From assembly GCA_013360285.1 (NCBI GenBank), contig JABWCM010000007.1:1-55708 (forward strand): 55,708 nt of DNA, written 5' to 3'. Made by a program: the position numbers and the translations under genes. How positions within the stretch are numbered: position 1 is the first letter of the stretch; every line of letters begins with the position of its first letter. The notes under the pieces are model-generated. The model was not told where the DNA came from. It did not search any database and saw only the letters and a list, made by a program, of their open reading frames with translations. Below, piece by piece: positions 1-7,891 of the stretch. This DNA comes from Myxococcales bacterium (lineage in GTDB: Bacteria > Myxococcota_A > UBA9042 > JABWCM01).

Positions 1-1
1 G

Positions 2-2107
2 GCGAGTATCCTTCCCGATGCGGAGTGTCAGCCGGCGCCGGAAGTATGTTGCCAGACCACGGCAGGATTTCAGGTAGTGCCTGCAACTCAATGTCCGAGC
101 ACGTTGCACGTACCCATGGACATGTGTATGGGGGAGGTCTGTTGTAAACTGGCCACCGGTCCGGTGTTTGTTCCAGCCGGCCAATGTCCTGCGGCGAGTA
201 TCCTTCCCGATGCGGAGTGTCAGCCGATTTCTGAAGTATGTTGTAAGACCACAACCGGACATAAAATCCTTCCCGCGAATCAATGCCCGGCTACGCAACA
301 GGTTCCAATGGAAATATGTTTGGCCGACGTATGTTGCAAAACGACCGCGGGGTATCAGATTTTGCCGGCAAGCCAATGCCCACCATCGCGTATTGTGGCA
401 ATGGACTTGTGTCAACCGGTAGTCGACGTATGTTGTCAGACCCCGTTGGGATTGCAGATATTGCCGTCAACACAATGCCCGGCAGCGCTGCAAATGCCGC
501 TGGAACAGTGCCTTGCCCCGGTATGCTGCAACACTGCTGCCGGTCCTACTATCGTTCCAGCGACGCAATGCCCGATTGTCGCCGTCCTCCCGATTACCGA
601 GTGTCAGCCTCCTGTGGACGTGTGTTGTAAAACCTCGTCTGGATTACAGATTCTTCCATCGAACCAATGTCCGGCATCCCAGCAGGTACCCATGGACATG
701 TGTTTCCCGACCCCTACTGAACCTTGTTATGTGTGTTGCGAAACACCGGCAGGACCTCTGGTATTGAAATCCGATCAGTGCCCGGATGCACTGGAAATTC
801 CGATGGAAATTTGCGTGCCGCCCGTAGATGTTTGTTGTAACACCCCAGCAGGTCCACAAATTGTGCCCGCTGCCCTCTGCCCTGTTTCCCAGATGTTGCC
901 GCCGGACCAATGTAAAGACGACAAGGTGTGTTGCGAGACGCCGAACGGTTACCAAATTGTGTCTTTGTCTCAATGTATTACCGGGGCGATTGTTCCGATG
1001 GAACTCTGCCAACCGATAGACATGGTGTGCTGCAAAACCAGCGGAGGATTTTTGGTTGTTCCGGCGTCGCAGTGCCCAACAGGTGCGGTGGTTCCACAGG
1101 AGTTCTGTTGCCAACCGACCATGGACGGTGCCTGTTGTTTACCCGACGGTGTCTATGTGATGGCCACCGATTGTGGCTGTGCAATGAAGGGCGGACAATT
1201 TTCACCAGGTGTCAGTTGTGACGCGGCCGGCACTGTATGCCAAACACCATGCGACAAAGCGATTTATGGGCAGTGTCCGGGGGTTGATTACACGGCACAA
1301 TGTGATCCGACCGGTTTTGATTGCACAAGTTTTGCCATTTTTGGCGACCAGAACTGTGATGGATTCTACGAGGTGTGTATTGAATGCCCGCCTGGGACTT
1401 ATCCGGTGGATTTTGACGGAGATGGATGCGAAGAGATGTGTGATTGTTGCCCAGAACTGGTGTGTCCGGCTGGTACAAGCCCCATCGACACCGACGGCAA
1501 CAACTGCCCGGACACGTGCAAACCCGCTCCCTGTGATCTGGCGATATTCGGTCAGTGTAAAGGCTTCGATTATACCGAGCAGTGTGATCCCAAAGGTCTC
1601 GATTGTGGCCCCATGGGTATCTTAGGGGATCCGAACTGCGATGGGGTGTATGAAGTATGCCTGTTATGCCCTCCCGGCACATACCCCGTGGATTATGATG
1701 GGGATGGATGCGAGGAAATGTGTGACTGCTGCCCACCGATCGCCTGTCCGGCCGGGAGCCTGCCTACCGACAGTAATGGGGATGGTTGTCCGGATACGTG
1801 CAAACCGGCGCTTTGTGATCTGGCGATATTCGGTCAGTGTAAAGGCTTCGATTACACCGCACAGTGTGATCCCAAAGGTCTTGATTGTGGCCCCATGGGT
1901 ATCTTAGGGGATCCGAACTGTGATGGATTGTATGAAGTATGTCTGTTGTGTCCCCCAGGAACGGTCCCGGTAGATTACGATGGAGATGGCTGCGAAGAAG
2001 GTTGTGACTGCTGCCCACCCATCGCCTGCCCTATCGGAGCCCAACCTAAAGACGGCGATGGGGATGGTTGCCCCGACACCTGTATTACCTCCGATTCTAC
2101 GAAATAA
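2..2107 (+). CDS. Secreted Cys-rich VCC-repeat protein, 5' end outside window
   Basis: The reading frame is open to the left edge, so this is the C-terminal 701 codons of a longer gene; the GTG at 77 lies inside a repeat and is not a credible start. Two repeat types are visible. Residues from the edge to about 375 hold roughly a dozen units of about 40 residues with the pattern VCC-x-T-x2-G-x5-P-x2-QCP-x5-P-x3-C. From about base 1213 there are three modules of about 95 residues starting C-D-x-A-I-x-G-QC, each with a CPPGTxPVDxDGDGCEE motif and a second DxDGDxCPDTC loop. These Asp-rich loops resemble the calcium loops of thrombospondin type 3 and dockerin repeats. The protein is probably extracellular and disulfide-rich. 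No catalytic domain is seen and the function is unknown. Confidence 0.8.
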   Translation, partial: ASILPDAECQPAPEVCCQTTAGFQVVPATQCPSTLHVPMDMCMGEVCCKLATGPVFVPAGQCPAASILPDAECQPISEVCCKTTTGHKILPANQCPATQQVPMEICLADVCCKTTAGYQILPASQCPPSRIVAMDLCQPVVDVCCQTPLGLQILPSTQCPAALQMPLEQCLAPVCCNTAAGPTIVPATQCPIVAVLPITECQPPVDVCCKTSSGLQILPSNQCPASQQVPMDMCFPTPTEPCYVCCETPAGPLVLKSDQCPDALEIPMEICVPPVDVCCNTPAGPQIVPAALCPVSQMLPPDQCKDDKVCCETPNGYQIVSLSQCITGAIVPMELCQPIDMVCCKTSGGFLVVPASQCPTGAVVPQEFCCQPTMDGACCLPDGVYVMATDCGCAMKGGQFSPGVSCDAAGTVCQTPCDKAIYGQCPGVDYTAQCDPTGFDCTSFAIFGDQNCDGFYEVCIECPPGTYPVDFDGDGCEEMCDCCPELVCPAGTSPIDTDGNNCPDTCKPAPCDLAIFGQCKGFDYTEQCDPKGLDCGPMGILGDPNCDGVYEVCLLCPPGTYPVDYDGDGCEEMCDCCPPIACPAGSLPTDSNGDGCPDTCKPALCDLAIFGQCKGFDYTAQCDPKGLDCGPMGILGDPNCDGLYEVCLLCPPGTVPVDYDGDGCEEGCDCCPPIACPIGAQPKDGDGDGCPDTCITSDSTK

Positions 2108-2125
2108 CGATTGGCGGATGAGCTA

Positions 2126-2152
2126 AGAGGGTGCTTGGGTAAAAAATTACGG
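2126..2152 (+). repeat. Left copy of a 24-bp repeat flanking the tandem array
   Basis: The core at 2129-2152 (GGGTGCTTGGG, then TAAAAAATTACG) recurs with one difference at 2770-2793, on the far side of the 42-bp array. The first bases, AGAGGGTGCTTGGG, also match the reverse complement of 2800-2813 with one difference, so the array is bracketed by related sequence in both direct and inverted orientation. No target-site duplication was seen outside it. Confidence 0.5.
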
Positions 2153-2268
2153 TAGTCGAAACATTGGCCTACTCCGTCGGCCGTGCGTCGGTCGGCCCAT
2201 CCTCAGCGTACCATTGGGTCTCATCATTCTACACATCTTTGGTGGCACGTTAAACACCCTCTTACATA

Positions 2269-2671
2269 CAAACGTCAACCCAACGGGTCGACCTGCCGTG
2301 TTCTCCGCGCAAAACCTCAACCCAACGGGTCGACCTGCTGTTTTTTCTGCGCAAAACGTCAACCCAACGGGTCGACCTGCCGTTTTTTTGGCGTAAAACG
2401 TCAACCCGACGGGTCGACCTACCGTTTTCTCCGCGTAAAACGTCAACCCAACGGGTCGACTTGCTGTTTTTTCCGCGTAAAACGTCAACCCAACGGGTTG
2501 ACCTGCCGTTTTTTTGGCGTAAAACGTCAACCTGATGGGTCGACCTGCCATTTTCTCCGCGCAAAACGTCAACCCAACACATCGACCTGCTGTTTTTTCC
2601 GCGCAAAACGTCAACCCAACGGGTCGACCTGCCGTTTTTTTGGCGTAAAACGTCAACCCAACGATTGTCGG
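2269..2671. repeat. 42-bp tandem array, 9.5 units, with 126-bp higher-order period
   Basis: Units start at 2269, 2311, 2353, 2395, 2437, 2479, 2521, 2563, 2605 and 2647 (the last partial). Each has the core GTCAACCCAACGGGTCGAC, an imperfect inverted repeat (perfect in unit six), followed by CTGCCG, a T run and GCGT or GCGC. The second half of the unit comes in three versions that rotate strictly: units 1/4/7, 2/5/8 and 3/6/9 resemble each other. The array therefore grew, at least partly, by duplication of a three-unit block. Because 42 is a multiple of three, several frames stay open on both strands; I do not regard these as genes. There are no unique spacers, so it is not a CRISPR array. Confidence 0.9.
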
Positions 2672-2768
2672 AGTGGTGAATTCCCGAATTGGCGGTCGAA
2701 GGACCTGCGAGCCCTCAAACCGCCGACGTCACATAAGTACTCGGAAATGGGTATCAAATTCCTGAAAA

Positions 2769-2811
2769 AGGGTGTTTGGGTAAAAAATTACGCTATTTTC
2801 CCAAACACCCT
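2769..2811 (-). terminator. Hairpin with T tract downstream of the minus-strand operon
   Basis: AGGGTGTTTGGG (2769-2780) pairs perfectly with CCCAAACACCCT (2800-2811), a 12-bp stem around a 19-nt loop whose A and T runs can pair further. Read on the minus strand, the stem is followed by TTTTC, as in an intrinsic terminator. It lies about 140 bases past the stop of the minus-strand gene ending at 2953. Part of the left arm belongs to the repeat also found at 2129. Confidence 0.5.
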
Positions 2812-2883
2812 CTCAGAGGGTCAGCTTCAAGACGGAAGTGACCATGGTCGAGCTAATTTAGCGCTGAATTGGCCGGGACCGGA

Positions 2884-2915
2884 CTGAGGAATATCGGGAA
2901 TATTCCGCAAGAACG
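2884..2915 (-). repeat. Dispersed intergenic repeat, copy E (degenerate)
   Basis: On the minus strand this reads TGCGGAATATTCCCGATATT followed by CCTCAG. It matches the core TGCGCCATAYTCCCGATATG-ACTCAG of copies B (27459) and D (39917). Confidence 0.45.
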
Positions 2916-2952
2916 GGACTGGCCAAGGCAGCCTAAATTAGCCGAACAGGGT

Positions 2953-3687
2953 TCACTTATCTTTTTCCGCTGACCCTCTCAATTCATCCGCTTCGATCAC
3001 TTTGTTTTCACATTCCGGATCGTAACCAATCCGAATCATCGCTTTGGCCAGTTCACCCGGATCGTGTGAACGATATCGGTTCCGAATTGTTTTGCCTCCG
3101 ACCAACGCTGCCACTTGGAGCAGAAAATCGCTTGCGGTGGCACCCAGTTCTTCCAATGGCCGTTTGTCGTCGCGGTCGGGGCCACGAATAATCGATGCCC
3201 GTGCCAGGGTATACGGTAATCCACTGTTTTTTATCACTTGTTCCGCACGCCACCGGGTCTGCAAATAGGCGCCAAACGCCCCTTCTGACGTTCCGGCAGA
3301 CGACAAATAGACAAACCTTGCTTTGTGATCGGCTTGGATGAGTGCGTCGACCAGTAATTTTGTAAGACCGAAATCCACTTCCTCATAGGATTGGTGCTCT
3401 TCGTTTTCCCCTCGTTCGGCTGCGAGTTTCATCCGCGTTCTGGTCGTGCCGATGGTGCAGAACACAACCTGAGGACGAACCAACTCAAACCGTTTGGCCA
3501 ACGCCGCCAACTCAAACGGGGTCGAGTCCGGAAGCGCACCCGTGTCACGAAACCGCTGGACCCATTCCATAAGCCGCGGAGAATCCGGGCGGATATGGGC
3601 GAGTACCTCCGTTTTAGAAGCGGCTAATTGCTCGACAATTCTTCGTCCCACATGACCTGTCGCGCCAAACACAAATGCTGCGGACAT
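2953..3687 (-). CDS. NAD(P)-binding Rossmann protein, atypical SDR/NmrA type
   Basis: This 244-residue protein opens with FVFGATGHVGRRIVEQL, the GxxGxxG dinucleotide-binding loop of NmrA-like and extended or atypical short-chain dehydrogenases. VVFCTIGTTR and RFVYLSSAG follow as later Rossmann strands, and LPYTLARASIIRGP is typical of the family's substrate-side loop. I chose the ATG at 3687 because AAGGAG lies 7 bases upstream; the frame stays open to 3864 without a better ribosome site. The substrate is unknown. It is the last gene of a minus-strand run and follows the flavoenzyme gene by about 50 bases, so co-transcription is likely. A role in redox metabolism or NAD(P)H sensing is inference. 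Confidence 0.8.
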   Translation of the reverse strand: MSAAFVFGATGHVGRRIVEQLAASKTEVLAHIRPDSPRLMEWVQRFRDTGALPDSTPFELAALAKRFELVRPQVVFCTIGTTRTRMKLAAERGENEEHQSYEEVDFGLTKLLVDALIQADHKARFVYLSSAGTSEGAFGAYLQTRWRAEQVIKNSGLPYTLARASIIRGPDRDDKRPLEELGATASDFLLQVAALVGGKTIRNRYRSHDPGELAKAMIRIGYDPECENKVIEADELRGSAEKDK

Positions 3688-3740
3688 GGAGTCTCCTTGT
3701 TTGTTGTGTCCCCGAAGTGGAATAACGATTGGATCCCCGT

Positions 3741-5987
3741 TTATCTCGGCTGAAACCGAGTGACGGATATATACTGATTTGGCCAACGTAAAGAAAAATT
3801 TTGTGCAGCGGCAGCATGCCGGGTCCAATACGGGTCGTACAAATGCCCGCGGGCCAATGCACATAGGTCCGCACGTTGTGTCACCAAGATGCTGTTGATG
3901 TCCTCAAAGGACGTAATATTTCCTACTGCCATCGTTGCAATATGGGTTTCTTGGCGGATTTGATCGGCAAACGGCGTTTGAAACAGCCGGCCATATCGAG
4001 GACGTTGGTCGGGGGAGTTTCCTCCGGCCGAAACATCGACTAAGTCACAACCCGCTTCCTTTAACTTACGGGCGAAAATCACGGCGTCGTCAGGGGTAAA
4101 CCCCCCATCGACCCAGTCGGTTGCCGAAACCCGTACGGAAACCGGCAGATGCTGTGGCCAACGGCTGCGCACTCGACGAAAGACCTCCAAAGGAAACCGC
4201 ATCCTGCCATCTAGGTCTAGGCCATATTGATCGGTGCGAAGATTGGTGAGAGGTGAAAGAAAACTGCTCAGCAGGTATCCGTGGGCACAATGTAGCTCCA
4301 CAAGATCAAATCCGGCGTCCACCGCACGAAGGGTGGCTTGCTCAAATGCTGTCAGAATGGCTTCGAAGTCGGATTCGGTCATTTCTTTGGGTACTTGGCT
4401 TCCGGGGAGGTACGGCAATGGCGAAGGGGCAACCAATGGCCAACTGTTGGACTCCAGCGGTTTGTCCATCCCTTCCCAAAGGATATGGGTGGATCCCTTC
4501 CGTCCCGAGTGGGCCAATTGGATGCCGATTTTGGCGGTTGACCATTTGTGCACATACTCCGTGATATGACGCCAAGCCTGGGTGTGGGCGTCGTTATAAA
4601 GGCCGGTACATCCTGGGCTGATACGCCCTTCTGGGGTGACCGCGGTGGCTTCAGCGATGACCAGTCCCGCTCCGCCGGTCGCTCGGCTACCCAAATGCAC
4701 AAGATGCCAGTCGTTGGGTACACCGTCCGTGGCCGAATATTGGCACATGGGGGACACCACAACGCGGTTCGGAATCACCAAGTCTCGCAGTTTGAGCGGT
4801 GTAAACATTGGTGGGACAGGGTGGTTTGGCATGGGCTGATCGGCTTTGCCGAATGCCTCTTGTGCGAAATCGTTGTCTACTAATTCGATAAGCGCCGGAT
4901 CACGTACCTTTAAGTTACTATGCGTTACACGTAAACTACGCATAAGAAGGCTCATCGAAAATCGAAGAGGCGACAGTGTGTCGACATATCGTTCGGTATG
5001 TTCAAACCACTCGAGGCTGGATTGGGCCGCACGTTGTATTCGTTCGACGTCCACCTTTCGTGAATCCTCGTATTTTTGTAACGCGTTGGCCAACGGTTGG
5101 GTGCTTTGAATGGCTTCCACCAAAACGATCGCATCTTCCATCGCAAGCTTGGTGCCCGAGCCAACGGAAAAATGGGCCGTATGCGCCGCATCGCCCAGCA
5201 GAACGATGTTTCTGTGAAACCAGTGTTCATTGGTAATGGTTTGAAACTGGCGCCAGACAGATTGATTCGTCAACAATCCGTGGCCTTTTAGAACGTCGTG
5301 GAACAAATCCTCACAGTATCGGCGGCTCGTATGTTCATCGGCGGTGTCCAAGCCGGCACGCCGCCAGGTTTCATCGGTCGTTTCTACGATAAACGTGGAT
5401 TTGTCCGGCGCATATCGATAGGCGTGCACCCGAAACAGCCCGTGCTCATTTTTGCGAAACAAAAACGTAAATGCTTCAAAAGGAAAGGTCGTTCCCAGCC
5501 AGAGAAAACGATTGGGGCGCAAATCGATCTGGGGGCGGAAGAATTCGGCGAATTGTTGACGAACGCCACTGTTGATGCCGTCGGCGGCTACGATCAGGTC
5601 AGCGCCTTTTAGGAGGCTCAAGTCATGGATCGGGGCTTCAAAGTGGATCGTTACGCCAACTTCTGCACATCGTTCGCGTAAAATATGAAGTAAACGATGT
5701 CGGGACAAACCGCTGAAACCATGGCCGGTCGAACGGATGATCTGATCACCAATGTGGATTTCAATGTCTTTCCAATGGGCGAATTCTTCCCGAATAGCGG
5801 CGAACGTGTCGGGATCCGATTCGGCGACGTGGTTCATGGTTTCGTCGGAAAAAACCACGCCGAATCCAAATGTGTCTTCGGGCCGGTTTCGTTCATAAAC
5901 CACGACGGAACAATCCGGGCGTGCTTCTTTGAGCAAAATTGCAAAATAGAGGCCGGCGGGACCGCCCCCAATACAAACCACTTTCAT
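3741..5987 (-). CDS. Bifunctional aryl-CoA monooxygenase / Old Yellow Enzyme oxidoreductase
   Basis: The 748-residue protein fuses two flavoenzymes. Residues 1-385 form a class A FAD monooxygenase: VVCIGGGPAGLYFAILL is the FAD loop and GDAAHTAHFSVGSGTKLAMED the second FAD motif. From about residue 390 there is an NADH:flavin oxidoreductase of the Old Yellow Enzyme family (NRVVVSPMCQYSA, HLVHLGSRA, QLAHSGRKG, ARGHLYDPYW). This order and length match salicylyl-CoA 5-hydroxylase and 2-aminobenzoyl-CoA monooxygenase/reductase. In that family the first half hydroxylates the aryl-CoA ring and the second reduces it. The start has GAAAGGAG upstream. No CoA ligase or ring-cleavage genes lie nearby, so the true substrate is open. 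Confidence 0.85.
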   Translation of the reverse strand: MKVVCIGGGPAGLYFAILLKEARPDCSVVVYERNRPEDTFGFGVVFSDETMNHVAESDPDTFAAIREEFAHWKDIEIHIGDQIIRSTGHGFSGLSRHRLLHILRERCAEVGVTIHFEAPIHDLSLLKGADLIVAADGINSGVRQQFAEFFRPQIDLRPNRFLWLGTTFPFEAFTFLFRKNEHGLFRVHAYRYAPDKSTFIVETTDETWRRAGLDTADEHTSRRYCEDLFHDVLKGHGLLTNQSVWRQFQTITNEHWFHRNIVLLGDAAHTAHFSVGSGTKLAMEDAIVLVEAIQSTQPLANALQKYEDSRKVDVERIQRAAQSSLEWFEHTERYVDTLSPLRFSMSLLMRSLRVTHSNLKVRDPALIELVDNDFAQEAFGKADQPMPNHPVPPMFTPLKLRDLVIPNRVVVSPMCQYSATDGVPNDWHLVHLGSRATGGAGLVIAEATAVTPEGRISPGCTGLYNDAHTQAWRHITEYVHKWSTAKIGIQLAHSGRKGSTHILWEGMDKPLESNSWPLVAPSPLPYLPGSQVPKEMTESDFEAILTAFEQATLRAVDAGFDLVELHCAHGYLLSSFLSPLTNLRTDQYGLDLDGRMRFPLEVFRRVRSRWPQHLPVSVRVSATDWVDGGFTPDDAVIFARKLKEAGCDLVDVSAGGNSPDQRPRYGRLFQTPFADQIRQETHIATMAVGNITSFEDINSILVTQRADLCALARGHLYDPYWTRHAAAAQNFSLRWPNQYISVTRFQPR

Positions 5988-6072
5988 ATGTTCTCCTTTC
6001 GCTTACAAAAGCGCCTGCGGATCGGTGGTCGTAGCCGACGACTGGTCAGAAATTCGGGTTCGTTTATTCATT

Positions 6073-6906
6073 CTACTGACCCGTTTCGGCAATTTTGATC
6101 TCGAATAACTTTGGCCATAATTTTCCGGTCACGAACAATCGGTCCCCTTTGGCATCGTAGGCGATTCCGTTCAGTACCGCTTCATCGGATCGACGTTGGT
6201 TTACAGGCCATAGGTTGGAAAAGGTGAGTCTACCTGTTACCGACCCGGTTTGGGGATCGATGCGTACGATATCGTCGGTTAACCAGATGTTCGCCCAGAT
6301 CTCGTTTTTGATAAATTCCAGCTCATTGAGGCGCGCAATGGGCCTGTCTCGTTCGCGAACTGGAAGGCGCGACAGTTCTTGAAACGTTTCGGGATCTAGT
6401 TTGCGCAACACAGCACTGCCGTCACTCATCCATAGATGATGGGTGTCCGCACAAATCCCCCAGCCTTCGCCAGGATAAGTAAATTGGCCGATCGGCTCAA
6501 AACTGTTGCGGTCGTAAACAAACCCGATACCTCCTTGCCAAGTCAGTTGGATAATTTTGTCCTTCCACAGGGTAATTCCTTCGCCAAACAACGAATCATC
6601 CAATTTACGCTGAGCAAGTATTTCGCCTGTATCCAACCGAACTCGGCGGAGGGTTGATTTTTTGAAACGTCCGGTGCTTTCGTACAAATAGCCTTCGAAA
6701 TAAACCAAACCTTGGGTAAAAGCGTCGGGGTCATGAGGATACGTTGCGATTATTTGATAAGGCGGATGAGGGTTTGCCGACACGCCGGCGGGCTGGTTTG
6801 ACCCCAGCGGGGGTGTCAGAACATCCTGTTGCGACTGGCTTCGCGGACAGGCGATTACGCACAAAAGAAGCAATGTGCTGCCATAAAATACCAACGATCG
6901 GGTCAT
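6073..6906 (-). CDS. Glutaminyl-peptide cyclotransferase, lipoprotein
   Basis: The 277-residue protein matches the beta-propeller glutamine cyclotransferases (plant/bacterial QC type, PF05096). Recognisable blocks are TYPHDPDAFTQGLVYFEG, LYESTGR, KLDDSLFGEGI, TYPGEGWGIC, LWMSDGSAVL, RLNELEFI, IWANIW, VLNGIAYD and FVTGKLWP. The family converts N-terminal glutamine to pyroglutamate. The N-terminus has a hydrophobic stretch ending in LLLCVIAC, a lipobox, so it is probably anchored in an outer or inner membrane leaflet facing the periplasm. The start is 10 bases after the stop of the transporter gene, which implies one transcript. Its targets could be secreted proteins with N-terminal Gln; this is inference. 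Confidence 0.88.
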   Translation of the reverse strand: MTRSLVFYGSTLLLLCVIACPRSQSQQDVLTPPLGSNQPAGVSANPHPPYQIIATYPHDPDAFTQGLVYFEGYLYESTGRFKKSTLRRVRLDTGEILAQRKLDDSLFGEGITLWKDKIIQLTWQGGIGFVYDRNSFEPIGQFTYPGEGWGICADTHHLWMSDGSAVLRKLDPETFQELSRLPVRERDRPIARLNELEFIKNEIWANIWLTDDIVRIDPQTGSVTGRLTFSNLWPVNQRRSDEAVLNGIAYDAKGDRLFVTGKLWPKLFEIKIAETGQ

Positions 6907-6916
6907 TCAATTATGC

Positions 6917-7750
6917 CTATGGCTCTTTGTTGTCAGGAGGGCCTTCGATGTACTCGCGATCCGCTTCGTGTTCCAACATGGGGTCAATGCGCAGGTATTG
7001 AGATAACCAACGCACACCAAAATAAAACGGGATGGTGTCGAGTAGTGCTGCTGCAAACTTGAACGCATAACTGGAACCAATAAAGGTCAGAAGCTGCCCA
7101 CCAATTGGTTTTGAGGCATCGATAGGCAACGCAGCAGCGTAGTAATGAGTGATTAAGATAACAGCGGTAGAATCGACGATCTGGCTTACCATGGTGGATC
7201 CATTGTTGCGTAACCACAGATGTTTTCCACGGGTGAGCCGTTTCCAAAAATGAAAAAGATAAACGTCGCAGAATTGAGCTGCTAAATAAGCAGCCATGGA
7301 TGCGATCACCGCGCCAAATGCGAGTTGGCGAACTTCAAAAAACACGCGTCCATGTTCGCCTACTGCGGGTAATCCCGTTGTGGGATCGAGTGTCATTTCC
7401 GGCGGAAGTACGCCGCCAAGCCACAGGATAAAAACCACCCATATGTTGAGCAGAAAACCAACAAAAACAAGCCAGTTCGCCCTGGCTCGCCCATACAGTT
7501 CGCTGATAAAGTCGGTACACAAAAATGTGATGGGGTAGGGCAGTACACCGACAGCGAGTACCATTGGTATTCGGAAACCGCCCAGTTCGAACGAAATGTC
7601 AATAAACCGGGTAATGCCCAGAATATTGAGCATCGTCAGCGTACCCAAAAACAGGCCCGCCAAAACGACATAAACCCTTTCGCGGCGTGCGTGGAGTGTG
7701 GAGGCTTCAATCGGATGCAGACGGTCGGAGTTGGACTTGTTGATCGACAT
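6917..7750 (-). CDS. yhhQ: Queuosine precursor transporter (QPTR / YhhQ family)
   Basis: This is a 277-residue integral membrane protein with about six hydrophobic segments. The family's signature parts are visible: FLCTDFISELYGRARANWLV near the second/third helix, AYLAAQFCDVYLFHFWKR, and NGSTMVSQIVDSTAVILITHY. YhhQ-type proteins import queuine precursors such as preQ0 and preQ1 for tRNA modification. The N-terminal 25 residues are hydrophilic and the C-terminus (EHEADREYIEG) is acidic. I looked for a preQ1 riboswitch in the 140 bases upstream and did not see one. The gene leads a minus-strand run with the glutaminyl cyclase. Confidence 0.85.
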   Translation of the reverse strand: MSINKSNSDRLHPIEASTLHARRERVYVVLAGLFLGTLTMLNILGITRFIDISFELGGFRIPMVLAVGVLPYPITFLCTDFISELYGRARANWLVFVGFLLNIWVVFILWLGGVLPPEMTLDPTTGLPAVGEHGRVFFEVRQLAFGAVIASMAAYLAAQFCDVYLFHFWKRLTRGKHLWLRNNGSTMVSQIVDSTAVILITHYYAAALPIDASKPIGGQLLTFIGSSYAFKFAAALLDTIPFYFGVRWLSQYLRIDPMLEHEADREYIEGPPDNKEP

Positions 7751-7891
7751 AGAACAACTCCATACCGCATCGAATTCGGATTGCCAATGTCTGTTATGGA
7801 CACCCTCAAAAGAATGGGTGAAAAAGTCCGTGGGCCATCAAAAAATCGGCGGGCCGGCAATCTCGCTGCAAAACGAAATGAGAAATCCGGG

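Noticed and set aside
2269..2671. CRISPR array
   Set aside because: Units are contiguous at a 42-bp period with no unique spacers between repeats.
2183..2887. Protein-coding gene of about 234 codons with 14-residue repeats
   Set aside because: The period is a multiple of three, so frames stay open on both strands; there is no ribosome site and the composition is implausible.
3688..3864. Longer N-terminus of the Rossmann protein
   Set aside because: The extension overlaps the flavoenzyme gene and lacks a ribosome site; AAGGAG stands directly before the ATG at 3687.
7751..7891. preQ1 riboswitch in front of the queuosine-precursor transporter
   Set aside because: I searched the minus strand for the hairpin and A-rich tail with a pairing CUAAGG-like anti-site and did not find them.
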